Shown here one piece after another: positions 52,480 through 64,000 of a stretch of 64,000 nt of DNA. Positions within the stretch are counted from its first letter, which is position 1. Each line of letters opens with the position of its first letter. The translations under genes and the position numbers were made by a program. The stretch comes from Macrotis lagotis (taxonomy: Eukaryota > Chordata > Mammalia > Peramelemorphia > Peramelidae). Location of the stretch: positions 104,065,937 to 104,129,936 of the forward strand of contig NC_133665.1 of NCBI RefSeq assembly GCF_037893015.1. The letters run 5' to 3'. Under the pieces are notes generated by a model. That model had not been told where the DNA came from, ran no database searches, and worked only from the letters and a program-made list of their open reading frames with translations.

Positions 52480-53355
52480 GAAGGAGGAAATCATAAGAGG
52501 AGACCTAAGCTCTGATATCAGGGAACACACTAGCCCTGGGAGACAGAAGAAGAAGACAGTCCATGCCTCAGGGTTATTACCTCTAGTGTGTATCAGAGAT
52601 CTCAAAGCCTGGGGAAAAAAGAAAATCAAAAAGTCCTGCCCTCCTGAGCTAGAGAAAAGAAGAAAAAACCTGTATTTCTGCTTCTCTGTGTCCCTCTTTT
52701 CCTACATCAACAAAGGACACAATTTTCTGACTCTATAAAATATTCTGCCCATTTTTTGGTTAAAATTTCCCTCACCCCCCTAAATGGAAGATCAGCTTCC
52801 CTTCCCCTCTCCCCATTTCTTAGTGTGTCATGTCACCCTGACAAGGAAATTCACACCTGTCAGAATCTTAAGATTCTCTTTGATGAACTTTATAAATGGG
52901 TTAGTACCTGATAGGTAAGAACACGGAGCCTATGTCTGGTCCCTGAGATCCTTCTCCAATCATAACATTAAAGGGATAGATTCTTCCATTGAAATCAACA
53001 TACTGAAAGTGAGAGAGAGATCAGCTAGGAGTTAAGACTGGTTATCTGAGAAGGAACTTGGAGATTCCTGAAGATCTCAAAGTCAGATACAGGAGTCTGG
53101 CAAAAAAAAAAAAAAACTAAGACCCCAAACTACAGTGTCATGAAGAGTTAAGACCATAGCTATGGAGAGTTTTGAGGGGGTGAGCCTAAGGGTGGAAGAA
53201 AATTGATTGAATGATAAAACTAGGAGTCTAGGATGGGAGGAGAGGAAAAATGGGGGGTGGGGAGGAGAAGCTGGGAGGGCAGAGCAAGAACCTATGCTGG
53301 GATGTCTCCCAAGATCTCTCTCTCTGGACTCAGGTTCAACCCCCTCCAAGGGGGC
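52480..53355 (+). other. Upstream flank of unit 6
   Basis: Parts loosely match the upstream region of units 2 and 5 ('actttataaa(t/g)gg(g/a)tta' near 52890 and 10600). No gene recognised; A-run near 53102. Confidence 0.4.
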
Positions 53356-53359
53356 AGCT

Positions 53360-53930
53360 CAGGAAATAACCTGGTATAGCAGATGTTGTTTTGACACACT
53401 TAGGTGATATTGAGAATCTGACCACTCCTAAGGGTTTTGGAATAGAGGTTCTCCCAAATTGCTTTGAGCACTTAATCCTATCATCCTAAACTGCTTTAAT
53501 ATCTATCTATCAGGTGTGGGGAGGACTGGAGTGAGGTGTGGTGGGCTGGGGGGAAGGCAGACAAACAAACCAGAAGCACCTCCACACCTTTTACACCCTT
53601 CTGCTCCCTCTCAGCCAAAGACAGCCATCCTTCTCCCTGCCTTTGTGGTCCTCCCCTCCTCCCCTAAAGCTTTCACATATGCTGCAGTAGCCTTGGTAAC
53701 CTAGAAGTCCCTACATCCTGCTGTCTTTAGGTTCCTAGTGTCACTAATCATGTTATCTTACAGAAGCTGTTCTAACAGTCCCATCCCTGTTCAGAACCTC
53801 AATTTTCACATCTATGAGGCAGGGATGATGAAAATTCTCATGCTCCCACCACATTGGTGTCTCAAAAGGATTGAGTGTTTTTATCATTGGGGACCTACTA
53901 TCTTTCTGGCTCTGGGAGCTCAGTTTCTCC
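53360..53930 (+). pseudogene. Unit 6: remnant of the gene family
   Basis: 53360-53625 matches the 5' flank of unit 1 up to the acceptor 'ccctctcagccaaa', where the ATG is lost (AGACAG in place of ATGGAA). 53740-53930 matches the 3' flank of unit 1 (9560-9725). The coding exons between are missing, so only the two ends of a unit survive. Confidence 0.6.
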
Positions 53931-54705
53931 CCTCCTCCTCCTCCTCCTCCTCCTCCTCCTCACCAAGCCCCGAGAAGATACAGAAGCAGGTTGGGCATAT
54001 CCTGTGCTTCCTGAGATTGCTTTGACAACAAAGTGTCATTGCAAAATAATAATGTCAAAAAAAAATGTGTGATCTCATCCTTATGCCCAATTTCTGGACT
54101 TTGATTATTGGTGTTACTGCTTTTGATTTTTTTTATGTAGGAACATTCATAAAAATATTGAATTTTAAAAATTCAATAGTACTTCAATAGAATAAGAAAT
54201 TTTTTAAATATTTTTTTCCAAGAAGCAATTTCTAATAATACCAGCTGTTAATCTATGGAATTCAGTCTAGTTCTACTGAATTTAGGGGAATAAGAGATAG
54301 GAGCATCTTCAATGTTTCTAGATTTTTACCTAGTCCCATTTTTCCCTCTGCTGCCTTAAATTATCCCTCTTTTACTTGGCTATGGAGATAACTTACACAT
54401 TCCAGGCCTTCTTCATAATAAATAAGGTTACAAAGCACAAGATTCACTTTCAGGCTGAAAGCCACTTTGCTCAGTAAATTCCTAAGTCCATGTTTTATTT
54501 TTTGTTCAGTAAAACTTGAAGTGTCAAAAAAGAGTGTATTATTGTGAATCCTGAATCTATTTTATCTTTTCCAAGAGTTGTGTAGATTATTTCATTCTTG
54601 GTCCTTTAGAATCCTAATTGGTTATTACATTGAACAGGGAGTTCAAAAGTCTTTCAAAATAGCTTTTTTTTAATCATGTTCTTGGATAAGTTGTTTTCCT
54701 GAAAA
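53930..54705 (+). pseudogene. Copy of the KLHL9 3' UTR and downstream flank
   Basis: Matches 18785-19606 almost throughout ('tttctggactttgattattg', 'cttacacattcca(t/g)gcctt', 'cacaagattcactttcag'). The poly(A) signal is AGTAAA here (54509-54514). Similarity goes on about 190 bases past the signal, so this is a genomic duplication, not a retrocopy. The coding sequence is absent. A (CTC)n run begins it (53932-53960). Confidence 0.8.
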
Positions 54706-54719
54706 AAAATTGGAAAGGA

Positions 54720-56437
54720 AGGTGGCTCAGCTTGTAACAGGTCTAAAACAATATTATTAATCAGTCATCAAAACTATGTGGTACTGGCTAAATAATAGAA
54801 AGGTGATGTTTTTCCTTCCTATCCCAAGGTTTTCTTTCTTTTCCCTTAGTCTTAATTCCTCATACAGAAAATAACTAATATGTAAACATGTTAAACACAA
54901 ATTTAGGCATACAATGTTCACTAGGCTGTTCACCACTGAGGGAAGGAGATGGGAAGGGATGATAGAAGAAAATTATGTAGCATAAATATGCATGAGGATG
55001 AATACTGAAAAATTTTCATAACATATAATTGGAAAAATATAATATCAAAAAGAAAAAACAAAGGGAGTGGTCAGCAGAGAAATAAATTTCATTGTTCGAA
55101 GCAAAAAGAAAGGAAAGAAAAAAGAAATAGAGAAGTGGATCAGAGGAATAGATTAGGTACAAAAGAAATAGGAGTTAATGACTATGATTACCAAACTTTG
55201 ATAAATCCAAAGACACTAACTTCTGGGATAAGAACTCATTAGTTGACAAAAACTGCTGGGAAAACTGGAAAAATGTATGACAAAACCTAAGCAGAGATCT
55301 GCCCTACATAAGGTCCAAATGGATATAGGATTTAGAAATAAGGGGTAATTCCATAAACCAATTAGGAGAAAAGGAAGAGTCTATCTGTCAGATCTATGGC
55401 ATGGAGAGAAATTTATGACCAGTGAAGAGATGAAGAACACAATAAATTGCAAAAATGGATAATTTTGTAATATTAGATTTAAAAGGTTTTGCACAAAAGT
55501 CAATTTTACAGATGAGGAGATCAAAGTGATCCATAGTCATAAGGAAAATTGCTCTAAATCATTACTTATTAGAGAAATGCAAATTAAATCATCTCTGAGG
55601 TACCACCTCACACCTCTCAGACTGGCCAATGTGACTAGAAAGGACAATGATCATTGTTGGAAGGGTTGTGGGAAATCTGGGACACTAATACTTTGTTGGT
55701 GGAGCTGTGAACTCATTCAACCTTTCTGGAGAGCATTCTGGAACTATACCCAAAGGGCAACTAAAATGTGTGTATCCTTTGATCCAGTAATACCACTACT
55801 GGCCCTATACCCTGAAGTGATGATGAAAAAGAGTAAAAACATCACTTGTATAAAAATATTCATAGCAACCCTGTTTGTGGTGGCAAAAAATTAGAAATCA
55901 AGTAAATGTCCTTCAATTGGGGAATGGTTTAGCAAACTGTGGTATATGTATGTCATAGGCCACTATTGTTCTATTAGAAACCAGGAGGGATGGGAATTCA
56001 GGGAAGCCTAGAGGGATTTGCATGAGCTGATGCTGAGAGAGATGAGCAGAATCAGAAAAACATTGTACACCCTAACAGCAATAATGGGGGTGATGATCAA
56101 CCTGAATGGACTCACTCATTCCATCAGAGCAATAATCAGGGACAATTTGGGGCTGTCTGCAATGGAGAATACCATCTGTATCCAGAGAAAGAATTGTGGA
56201 GTTCGAACAAAGATCAAAGACTATTACCTTTAATTAAAAAAAAGTTATCTTATTATGTAATTTTGCCATCTCTTATCATTTTTTTCCCTTAAGGATATGA
56301 TTTCTCTCTCATCACATTCAACTTAGATCAATGTATACCACGAAAACAATGTAAAAACTAACAGACTGCCTTCTGTGGGGGGGGGAGGAGGGAAATGATA
56401 TTGAGGGAAAATTGTAAAATTAAAAATAAATAAATTA
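54720..56437 (+). mobile_element. L1 LINE
   Basis: ORF2 sequence in plus orientation, with CWKGCGKSGTLILCWWSCEL near 55660 and the usual C-terminus at 56018-56233. A short L1 3' end (about 54810-55070) interrupts its upstream part. Confidence 0.85.
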
Positions 56438-56439
56438 AA

Positions 56440-57320
56440 AATAAAACCAACCTCTGAGGTATCATCTCACCAGTGCCAGATGGGGTAAAATGATAAAAAA
56501 AAAAAGTGCAGTTAGTGGAGTTTTGGAGAACAATATTAGAACCATGTCCAAAGGGCAAAAAAGCTGTGCATTCTCTTTGATCTAGCAATACCACTATTTG
56601 GTCTATATCCCAAAGAGATCAGAAAAAAGGGAGAAGTTACATGTGCAAAAATATTTATATCAGCTTTTTTTGTAGTGGCATGGGAATTTGAGAGGATGTC
56701 TATCAAATGGGGAATGGCTGAACAAACTATGGTATATGAAAGTTCTGTGAGATATCATGAGCAGCCTGACTTCAGAAATACATGGAAAGGACTGACAAGG
56801 ACTGATGCTGAGTGAAGAGACCAGAACTAGAAGACTGTACACATTAATAGCAACATTTTGAGATGACCAACTATAACAGACACAACTTCTCTCAGCAGTT
56901 CAGTGATCTAGGACAACCCTGAACTACCTATTAGGAGACTGCCATCCACATGAAGAGAAAAAACCATGGAGTCTGAATGCAGAGCAAAGAATACTAGATT
57001 CATTTTTAACACTTCTGTTATGTTCCCCAACATTTATTATATATTATATTATACATAATTTTATATATTGCATATAAATATTATATATAATGCATTATAT
57101 ATTATTATATATTCCCCCTAATTCTTTTTTCACAACACAACCAATATGGAAATATGTTAAACAAAATTATACACATATAACCTATATCAGATGGTTTGCT
57201 GCCGTGGGGAGGGGAAGGATAAGGGTAGATATTAGAAAAATGTTGAACTCAAAAACTTGTAAAAGGAAGTTTATTGAAATCTATGTTTGCAGGTAATTGG
57301 AAAATAAATAATTCATTAAA
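56440..57320 (+). mobile_element. L1 LINE 3' end, shared with 27420-28285
   Basis: Older L1 subfamily; the same element and the same downstream block occur at 27.4-28.7 kb. Confidence 0.75.
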
Positions 57321-57324
57321 TCTG

Positions 57325-57720
57325 AGAAAGGTAAAAAAAGTGTCCTATTGGGATGGACATGACTTCAAGCTGCTGCTGGGGAGAGGGAAGGGCAAGGTAA
57401 TCCTAGCAGGATGCAAGGTGGTAACTCAGCTCTGCCCCAACTGATGGGTAGCACTCCCAGCAACAGAAGGGTCAGGATTCCAGTACTGGTGGCAACAGGT
57501 GGGCATCTCTGGTTCCTGTTAGGATATAGGAATCTTCCTACCTTTTGCCTCTAGCCCTCAGTAAAATATCAGTGGGAAATAGGCCAGGTATAACTGAAGA
57601 GCTCCTTCCCTGAGGTAGGGCCCATGAAAGGTGGTAGAAGTCAGTGAGGACACTTCAGGCAGATCCTATTGCCATCCCCTAGGGTTGAACCCCAAATCCT
57701 CAAGATGGCTGGAGTACCTT
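57325..57720. repeat. Low-copy block, second copy of 28291-28720
   Basis: Same order of matches as the first copy, with small gaps; its minus-strand frame is interrupted by stops. Confidence 0.7.
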
Positions 57721-57724
57721 AAAA

Positions 57725-59480
57725 CACAAAATTGGCCAAATGGAAATGGAGATACAAAAGCTCAATGAAGAAAATAATTCCTTAAAATATTGAATGGAGT
57801 AAAGAGAAGCTGGAGTAAAGAATGGAGTAAAGAGGACCCTAAAGAATGAACAAGTAGAAGAAAAGCAACTAATCTGGAAAGCAGAACCAGGAGATATAAT
57901 TTTAAAATTATTTGACTACTTGAAAGCCAGGATCAAAAAAAGAACCTAGATTGTCATCTTTCAAGAACTTATCAAAGAAAACTGTCCTGATGTTCAAGAA
58001 CCTTAGGTAAAATAGAAATTGAAAGAGTATAGCAATCTCCTTCTGAAAGAAATACCAAAATGAAAACTGCTAGGAATGTTACAGTCAAAATTCAGAGCTC
58101 CCAGGTCAAGGAAAAATATTGTAAGCAGCCAGAAAGTAACAATTCAAATATTGTAGAATCACAGTCTGAATAACATAATTTAGCAACTTCTACAGGACTT
58201 GGAATACGATATTTCAGAAGGCAAAAAAGCTTGCATTACAACCAAGAATCAACCACCCAGCAAACTGAACATCCTTTTTCAGGGGGGAAAAGATGAACAT
58301 TCAATGAAATAGGGGACTGTTAAACTTTCCTGATTAAATGACCAAAGTTAAACAAATTTTTTTCAATTGCTATTTTATTTTCTGAATTATATGTTAAGAA
58401 AGTTTTTCAGCATTCATCCACATGCTTATGCAAATTTTAAGTTACATAATTTCCTTCTGCCATCCTTCCAATCTCCCTCCCCTCAGGGGCAGTCAGATGA
58501 ATATTGGACATATACATTTGTGTTTAACATGTTTACAAGTAAGTTATTTTTGGTATGAGGAATTAGGATTAAGGGAAACAAAAGAGAACCTTAAGATAGG
58601 GAAGAAATACAAAAAAGAAATTTTTAAAAAGTGGATGCAGTGTTCATACAGATTCTGATGGGTTATTTTGTTTTGTTTTGTTTTTCTTCCTCTGAATGGG
58701 GATAGCATTGTCCATAGCCGGTCTCCTAGGGTTGTCCTAGTTCTCTGATCTACTAAGAGGAGTGCATCCATCAAGGTTGATCAACTCACAAAGTTGTTGT
58801 TAATGCACACAATGTTCTCTTGGTAAGCAGAAAATTTGATCTTCAAATACAAGATTCAAGTAAAACATAAAAAGGTAAACAGGAAAGGCAAATCATCAAA
58901 GAACTTGATGCTGCTGCACTGTTTATATTTCTGCATAGGAAAATGATGCTGATAACTCATATGAACTTTCTCATTTATTATGACAGTGAGGAGAATATAT
59001 AGACAAGACACAGTTGGGAGATGAATTTGAATGGATATTATATTAAAAAGATGGAGTTAATGAGTGAGAGAGGAATGTCCTAGGAGAAAGGGAAAGGGGA
59101 AGGTAGAATGAGGTAAATTATTTTGCATAAAAGAGGCAAAAAAAGCTTTGCATTGGAGCAGAAGAGGGGGGAGGTAAGCAAAAAAGGGGGACTAAGTGAG
59201 TCTATATCATTGAAATTGGCTCAGAGAAGGAATAAAATACATTTTCAATTGGTTATAGAAATCTGTCTTAATGTAGAGGAAAATAGGAAGGGAAGGAGAT
59301 GGTGGAAAAGGGAGGGAGAGGTGATAGAAGGGAGGAAAGATTATAGGAGAGGATAATCAGATGCAAAACATTTTTAAGAAGTGACAGGATGAAAGGAAAT
59401 AGCAAATAAATGGGGATGGGGGGAATAAGATGGAGGGAAATACAATTAGCAATAGTAAGTATGGGAAAAGTATTTTAACA
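57725..59480 (+). mobile_element. HAL1-like element, degraded, with nested L1
   Basis: Plus-strand ORF1-type sequence ('ggaaatggagatacaaaagc' near 57740; 'agcttgcattacaaccaaga' near 58229) passes into a purine-rich 3' UTR (59080-59460), the complement of the 33.9 and 61.4 kb elements. An inverted L1 3' end (about 58360-58850) interrupts it. Confidence 0.6.
58360..58850 (-). mobile_element. L1 LINE 3' end nested in a HAL1-like element
   Basis: Inverted L1 tail with a T-rich end at 58360 and degraded ORF2 end to 'gcacacaatgttctcttgg'. Confidence 0.65.
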
Positions 59481-59631
59481 AATTTTTCTAATAAAGATCT
59501 CAATTCTCAAACAGAGAGAACTGAGTCAAATATATAAGAAATAAAAGCCATTCCCCAATTGATAAACAAATAAAAGATATGAATAGTTTTCAGATGAGTT
59601 TAGCAAATATCTATTTGAATCATTTTTGGGG

Positions 59632-59768
59632 GCAGCTAGGTGGTATAGTGGATAGAGTACCGGCCCTGGAGTCAGGAGGACCTGAGTTCAAATCTAGCCT
59701 CAGATTCTTAATAATTACCTAGCCCAATCATTTAACCCCATTGCCTTGCAAAAAAAAAAAACTAAAAA
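59632..59768 (+). repeat. Marsupial tRNA-derived SINE
   Basis: Plus-strand copy with a small deletion after 'attacctag'. Confidence 0.9.
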
Positions 59769-60216
59769 AAATGTCCCAACTTGCTATTGATAGGAGAATG
59801 AGGGTTGGAACAATTCTGGGGTACTACCTTATACCTATTGGATTTGCTGATAGGACAAAAAGAGAAAGTGACAAATGTTGGAGGGATTGAGGGAAAATGA
59901 GATTAATGCATTATTGGAGGAGTTGTGAAATTAGGAACTATGGCCAAAAGGCTATAAAATCATGGCAATCCCTGACCTAGCAGTGATACTAACAAGACTA
60001 AATATACTAGAAAAGATGAAAAATAGGATGGAAAAGGTCCTATATGTATAAGAATATTTATAGCAGTTCTTTTCTGGTGGCAAGGAGATTGAGGGGATGT
60101 TAGGGAATGATTGAATAAATTATGGTATATGATTATGATAACATGTTATTATGTCATAACAAATGATGAACAGGATGCTCTCAGTAAAAATCTTACATAA
60201 GCAGATGCAATGGGAA

Positions 60217-60221
<5 letters not shown>

Positions 60222-60253
<32 letters not shown>
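60222..60253. repeat. (TA)n/(GT)n microsatellite
   Basis: tatata passing into gtgtgt inside the L1. Confidence 0.9.
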
Positions 60254-60607
60254 AAGTAATAGCAATATTATAGGATGATCAGATGTAAATGACTTGACTT
60301 TTCTCTGCAATGCTATGACTCAAGACAACTCTGAAGGATTTATGGTAAAGAATACTATTCATACCAAAGACAGAGGTGATGGTGTCTGAATGGAGATTGA
60401 TGAAAACTTTTTTTAACTGTATTTTTTTGACATTTTTTATTCCTTGGGGAAGAATTATGTTTATTCTTACAAAATGATTTTTGTGGAAGGTTTTTTTGGG
60501 GGGTACACATTTCTAACCCATGTCAAATAACTAACTTTCTCAGTGATGGGGTTTGGGGTTGGAGGAAGAGAAAGACTTTGGAATTCAAGGTTTTAAAAGT
60601 GAATGTT

Positions 60608-60780
60608 GGGGCGGCTAGGTGGCATAGTGGGGTGGTTAGGTGGTGTAGTGGATAAAGCACTGGCCTTGGAGTCAGGAGTACCTGGGTTCAAATCTGGTCT
60701 CAGACACTTAATAATTACCTAGCTCTGTGGCCTTGGGCAAGCCACTTAACCCCATTTGCCTTACAAAAAACAAAAAAAAA
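60608..60780 (+). repeat. Marsupial tRNA-derived SINE with duplicated head
   Basis: The head 'gcggctaggtggcatagtgg' is repeated as 'ggttaggtggtgtagtgg'. Flanked by copies of aaaagtgaatgttg, its target-site duplication. Confidence 0.92.
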
Positions 60781-60844
60781 AGTGAATGTTGAAATTTTTT
60801 GCATGTAACTGAAGAAAATAAAATAAAATTAAAATTAAATATAA

Positions 60845-60975
60845 AAAGTTGTTTTAATTTGCATTTCTCTATGCAATAATGATTTATTTTTATATATAGA
60901 TTTGATTTTTTTCTTTTAAAAGCTGCCTGTTCATATCCTTTGACCATTTATCAATTGGAGTATAACATACTTTTT
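60845..60975 (-). mobile_element. L1 LINE fragment
   Basis: 'gttttaatttgcatttctct' and 'tgttcatatcctttgaccat', inverted ORF2/3' sequence. Confidence 0.7.
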
Positions 60976-60979
60976 TGTT

Positions 60980-63690
60980 TTTTTATTTTATTTTTTTATT
61001 TATTTTATATTACTATAAATAATCTTGTGAGAATAATCAAAAATCCCCCACCTCCCCCCCCCAAAAAAGATGAGAAACCTCAAGAATAGTGAGAGAGGAA
61101 AAAAAGTGTACTTCAGTCTGTGTTCATATTCTAATGGCTCTGTCTCTGGGATGAGTTGCCTTCCCCATCATAGCCACTAGAGAAGTTGCTTCAATATATT
61201 TCTCACAGTTGCTATTACTAGTTGTATTTCCCTCCATTCTATTCCTCCCCACCCTCATCTATTCCATTCTCTCCTTTCTTCCTGTCCCCATTCAGAAATG
61301 CATGGTATCTGAGTACCCTATCCCATAATCTACCCTCTCTTCTATCACTTACTCCCCCCTTCTCTCCCCCCATTCCCCCTTATCCCATCCCTTTCTTCTT
61401 ATTTTTCTCTAGGCTAAGGTAGATTTCTATACCCTATTAAATGTGTATGTTATTTCCTTTCTGAGTCATTTCTGATGAGAATGAAGGCTCACTCATTCCC
61501 CTGTTCTAATCCATCGTAAAAGCTTTTTATTGGATTTTATGTGAAATATCTTAGCCCCTTCTTCCTCTCCTTTCTCTTCCTCCCAGTACTTTTCTTTATC
61601 ACCCATTGACTCCATATTTTTACTATATTATATCATCATATTCAGTTCCTTCTATGCTCTGTCTATATATGCTCCTTTCTAACTGCTCTTATAAGTGAGA
61701 AAGTTCAAATGAGTTATCAGTATCTTCTTTCCATGCAGGAATACAAGCAGTTCAACATCAAGTTCCTCATAATTAGTCCTTCTCATCCATCCTCTCTATG
61801 CTTCAACAGAGTCCTATACTTGGCGATCAAATTTTGTGTTCAGCTCTGATTGTTTCAATAGGAAAGTTTGAAAGGCCCCGATTTCAGTAAAAGTCAATCT
61901 TTTCCCCTGAAAGAGGATGTTCAGTTTTGCTGGTTAGTTGATTTTCAGTTGTAAACAAGATATTTTGCATTCCAGAATATCATATTCCAGGCCCTACAAG
62001 CCTTTAATGTAGATGCTGCCAGATCCTGTGCTATAGAGTCACAGTAATTTAATTGTTTGCTTCTGGCAGCTTTTGATATTTTCTCTTTGACTTGGGAGTT
62101 TGGGAATTTGGCTATAATATTCCTGGAATATTTTCTTTTGGGATCTCTTTCAGGAGGTGATTGGTGAATTCCCTCAATTTTTATTTTATCCTCTGCTTCT
62201 AGGATCTCAGGGCAATTTTGCTGTATTATTTCTTGAAAAATGAAGTCTAGGCTCTTTTTCTGGTCATGACTTTCAGGTATCCCAATGATTTTTAAATTAT
62301 CTCTCCTGGATCTGTTTTCAAGATCAATTGTTTTTCCCAATGAGATATTTCATATTTTCTTCTAATTTTTTTTGGTATAGTTTTATTTCTTCCTGAGTTC
62401 TCACAAAGTCATTAGCTTCCTTTCCATTCTGCATTTGTAGGAGTTATTTTCTTCAGAGAGCTTTTTTATCTCCTTTTCTAGTTGGCCAATTATGCTTTTT
62501 AAGGTATTCTTCTCATTTGCCTTTTGTGTTGCTTTTTCCATTTGGCCAAAATTGTTTTTGTTTTTGCAAAACAATGGGTTTAAGTGACTTGCCCAAGTTC
62601 ACACAGCTAGGCAATTATTAAGTATCTGAGGCCAGATTTGAACTCAGGTACTCCTGACTCCAGGGCTGGTGATCTATCCACTGTGCAACCTAGCTGCCCC
62701 TAAACTGGTTTTTAATATGTTTTATTTTCTTCAGTGTTTTTTAGTATTTCTTTCACCAAGTTGCTGACTTGGTTTTCATGATTCATCTACATCACTCTCA
62801 TTTCTCCTCCCAATTTTTCCTCTACCTCTTAATTGCTTTTCAAAGTCGTTTTTGAGTTCATCCGTAACCTGAACCCATTTTCTATTTCTCTTGGAGATTT
62901 CAGGTATAGAAACTTTGATTTTGTCATTTTATGAATCTTCCATGGGACCAAAGTAATTTTCTATAATCTTCTTTTTCTTTTGTTTGCTCATCTCCTCAGC
63001 CTATGACTGTTTTACTGCACTTCCAAGGCTTTGGAGGCTTTTTGCAACAACCCACAGGAATCTTAATTCCTCCAAAGTTTTATGAGAGGCTCTGGCTGCT
63101 CTCTTGCCTTTGTTCAGGCCCTCCCCTCTGCCCTGGAACTGTGAGAAGGGTCACTGTTTGACTATGGTGATGTGGGGTGGGGCTCCAGACTGCAACCAGG
63201 ATCTGAGTGTGGGCAAACAGCTGAGTCCTGCCCCACAGAGAGCAGAGAGACCTCTGCAGTATCCCCCAATCCCCTTACCATCTATGGGCTAAGAGCTCTG
63301 GATGTGCTAGGTGGCTTCTACTGCAGGTTCTCACTGCAGGTCTGCTCTGAGGCTCTGTACTCACTCTGGTGTGGCAGAGTTCTCTCACCACCCCTTCTGG
63401 TTGTCCTTAATGATCCCTGGTCCAAGAGATCTGGAAACTGGCCCCTCTGCCACAGACCCAGGTGCCCGGCCCAGCTGTGATGCACTGCTTTTTTTCCAAT
63501 CCTCAGTCCAGTAGAATAGACCTTTCCTGTGGAATTTCCAAGTTGTCTTGGACTGGGAAATTGTGTCACTCAGTCTTTCTGTGGGTTCTGCCCCTCTAAA
63601 TTTTGGCTAGCGCCATAATTAGACAGCTTTTGGAGATTTTTGGAAGGAGTTTCATGGGATTCCTGCCTCCACTCTGACATCTTGGTTCCT
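60980..63690 (-). mobile_element. HAL1-like (half-L1) element
   Basis: Minus-strand frame 62340-61945 encodes an L1 ORF1 segment (ENRSRRDNLKIIGIPESHDQ, then HQSPPERDPKRK). About 1 kb of 3' UTR follows with no ORF2. The 5' end near 63690 ('ccaagatgtcagagtgg' read inverted) matches the 5' end of the copy at 36039 in style and position. A SINE (62560-62700) is nested. Confidence 0.7.
62560..62700 (-). repeat. Marsupial tRNA-derived SINE
   Basis: Inverted copy within the HAL1-like element, 'gcaaaacaatgggtttaagt' to 'gcaacctagctgcccc'. Confidence 0.9.
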
Positions 63691-63694
63691 CCCA

Positions 63695-64000
63695 TAACAT
63701 AAATTTTTAAAAAATTTTCCCCTATCTATATACATAAGCAGTTTCAATATTTACTTCAAAAATCTAGAATTCCAAATTCTCTCCCTTCCTCCCATCCTGC
63801 TCTCCCCATAGAGAAAGGAAGTTGCTTGGTATAGGTTAAAAACGTGTAGCCACAAAAAGCATTACTACCAAAGTCATGTGGTAAAAGCAAATATACCCCA
63901 CCTACAAAGAAAATCTCAAGAAAAATAAAGTAAGAAAAAAGTATGCTTCAGTCTGTCTTCAGACACCATCAGCTTTATCTTTGGGATGGATAGCATACTT
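63695..64000 (-). mobile_element. L1 LINE 3' end, cut by the window edge
   Basis: Inverted L1 3' UTR ('gttgcttggtataggttaaa', 'tatgcttcagtctgtcttca'). Confidence 0.65.

Larger units (their letters stand above)
59490..60840 (+). mobile_element. L1 LINE 3' end with nested SINEs
   Basis: Degraded ORF2 end ('aaagccattccccaattgat', 'tggtatatgattatgataac') and 3' UTR, split by SINEs at 59632-59768 and 60608-60780. Confidence 0.75.

Overview
The window is nuclear DNA of a marsupial, probably an Australian (dasyurid-like) species. More than twenty copies of one marsupial tRNA-derived SINE (head 'gcggctaggtggcacagtgg', tail 'ccattgccttgcaaaa') are scattered on both strands, together with L1, half-L1 (HAL1-like), L2, RTE, MAR1-type and MIR repeats and one Tigger-type DNA transposon fragment. 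The background is AT-rich and repeat-dense. One GC-rich island of about 3.4 kb (15.5-18.9 kb) stands out.

The one gene recognised with certainty is an intronless BTB-Kelch gene at 16633-18549 (+), best matched to KLHL9, a CUL3 ubiquitin-ligase adaptor. It has a CpG-island promoter with CCAAT and CRE sites, a long 5' CGG/CTC repeat tract and a 3' UTR with a poly(A) signal near 19.4 kb.

Around it lies a family of small three-exon genes that I do not recognise. Six units can be traced by shared exon sequence, splice sites, introns, 3' UTR and flanks. Unit 1 (+, 3.8-9.2 kb) is open and predicts 188 aa. Unit 2 (+, 11.4-12.9 kb) is broken. Units 3 (-, 22.6-24.9 kb) and 4 (-, 32.5-36.1 kb) are inverted and broken, and unit 4 has a HAL1-like element inside exon 2. 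Unit 5 (+, 49.1-50.3 kb) is open and predicts 108 aa. Unit 6 (+, 53.4-53.9 kb) is a remnant of the flanks. The ancestral C-terminus carries an Arg-x-Leu-x-Phe motif in three units, like the cyclin-docking motif of p21-type proteins.

The right side (45.8-57.7 kb) is a decayed partial duplicate of the left side in the same order: unit 2-like promoter to unit 5, L2 plus unit 6, a copy of the KLHL9 3' UTR and downstream flank (53.9-54.7 kb), then a copy of a block found at 27.4-28.7 kb (56.4-57.7 kb). A processed pseudogene of EEF1AKMT2 (METTL10) lies at 30.9-31.8 kb. I saw no recognisable endogenous retrovirus, functional tRNA or rRNA gene, or CRISPR array. Repeat family names and comparisons with human proteins are from memory, and no alignment was run.
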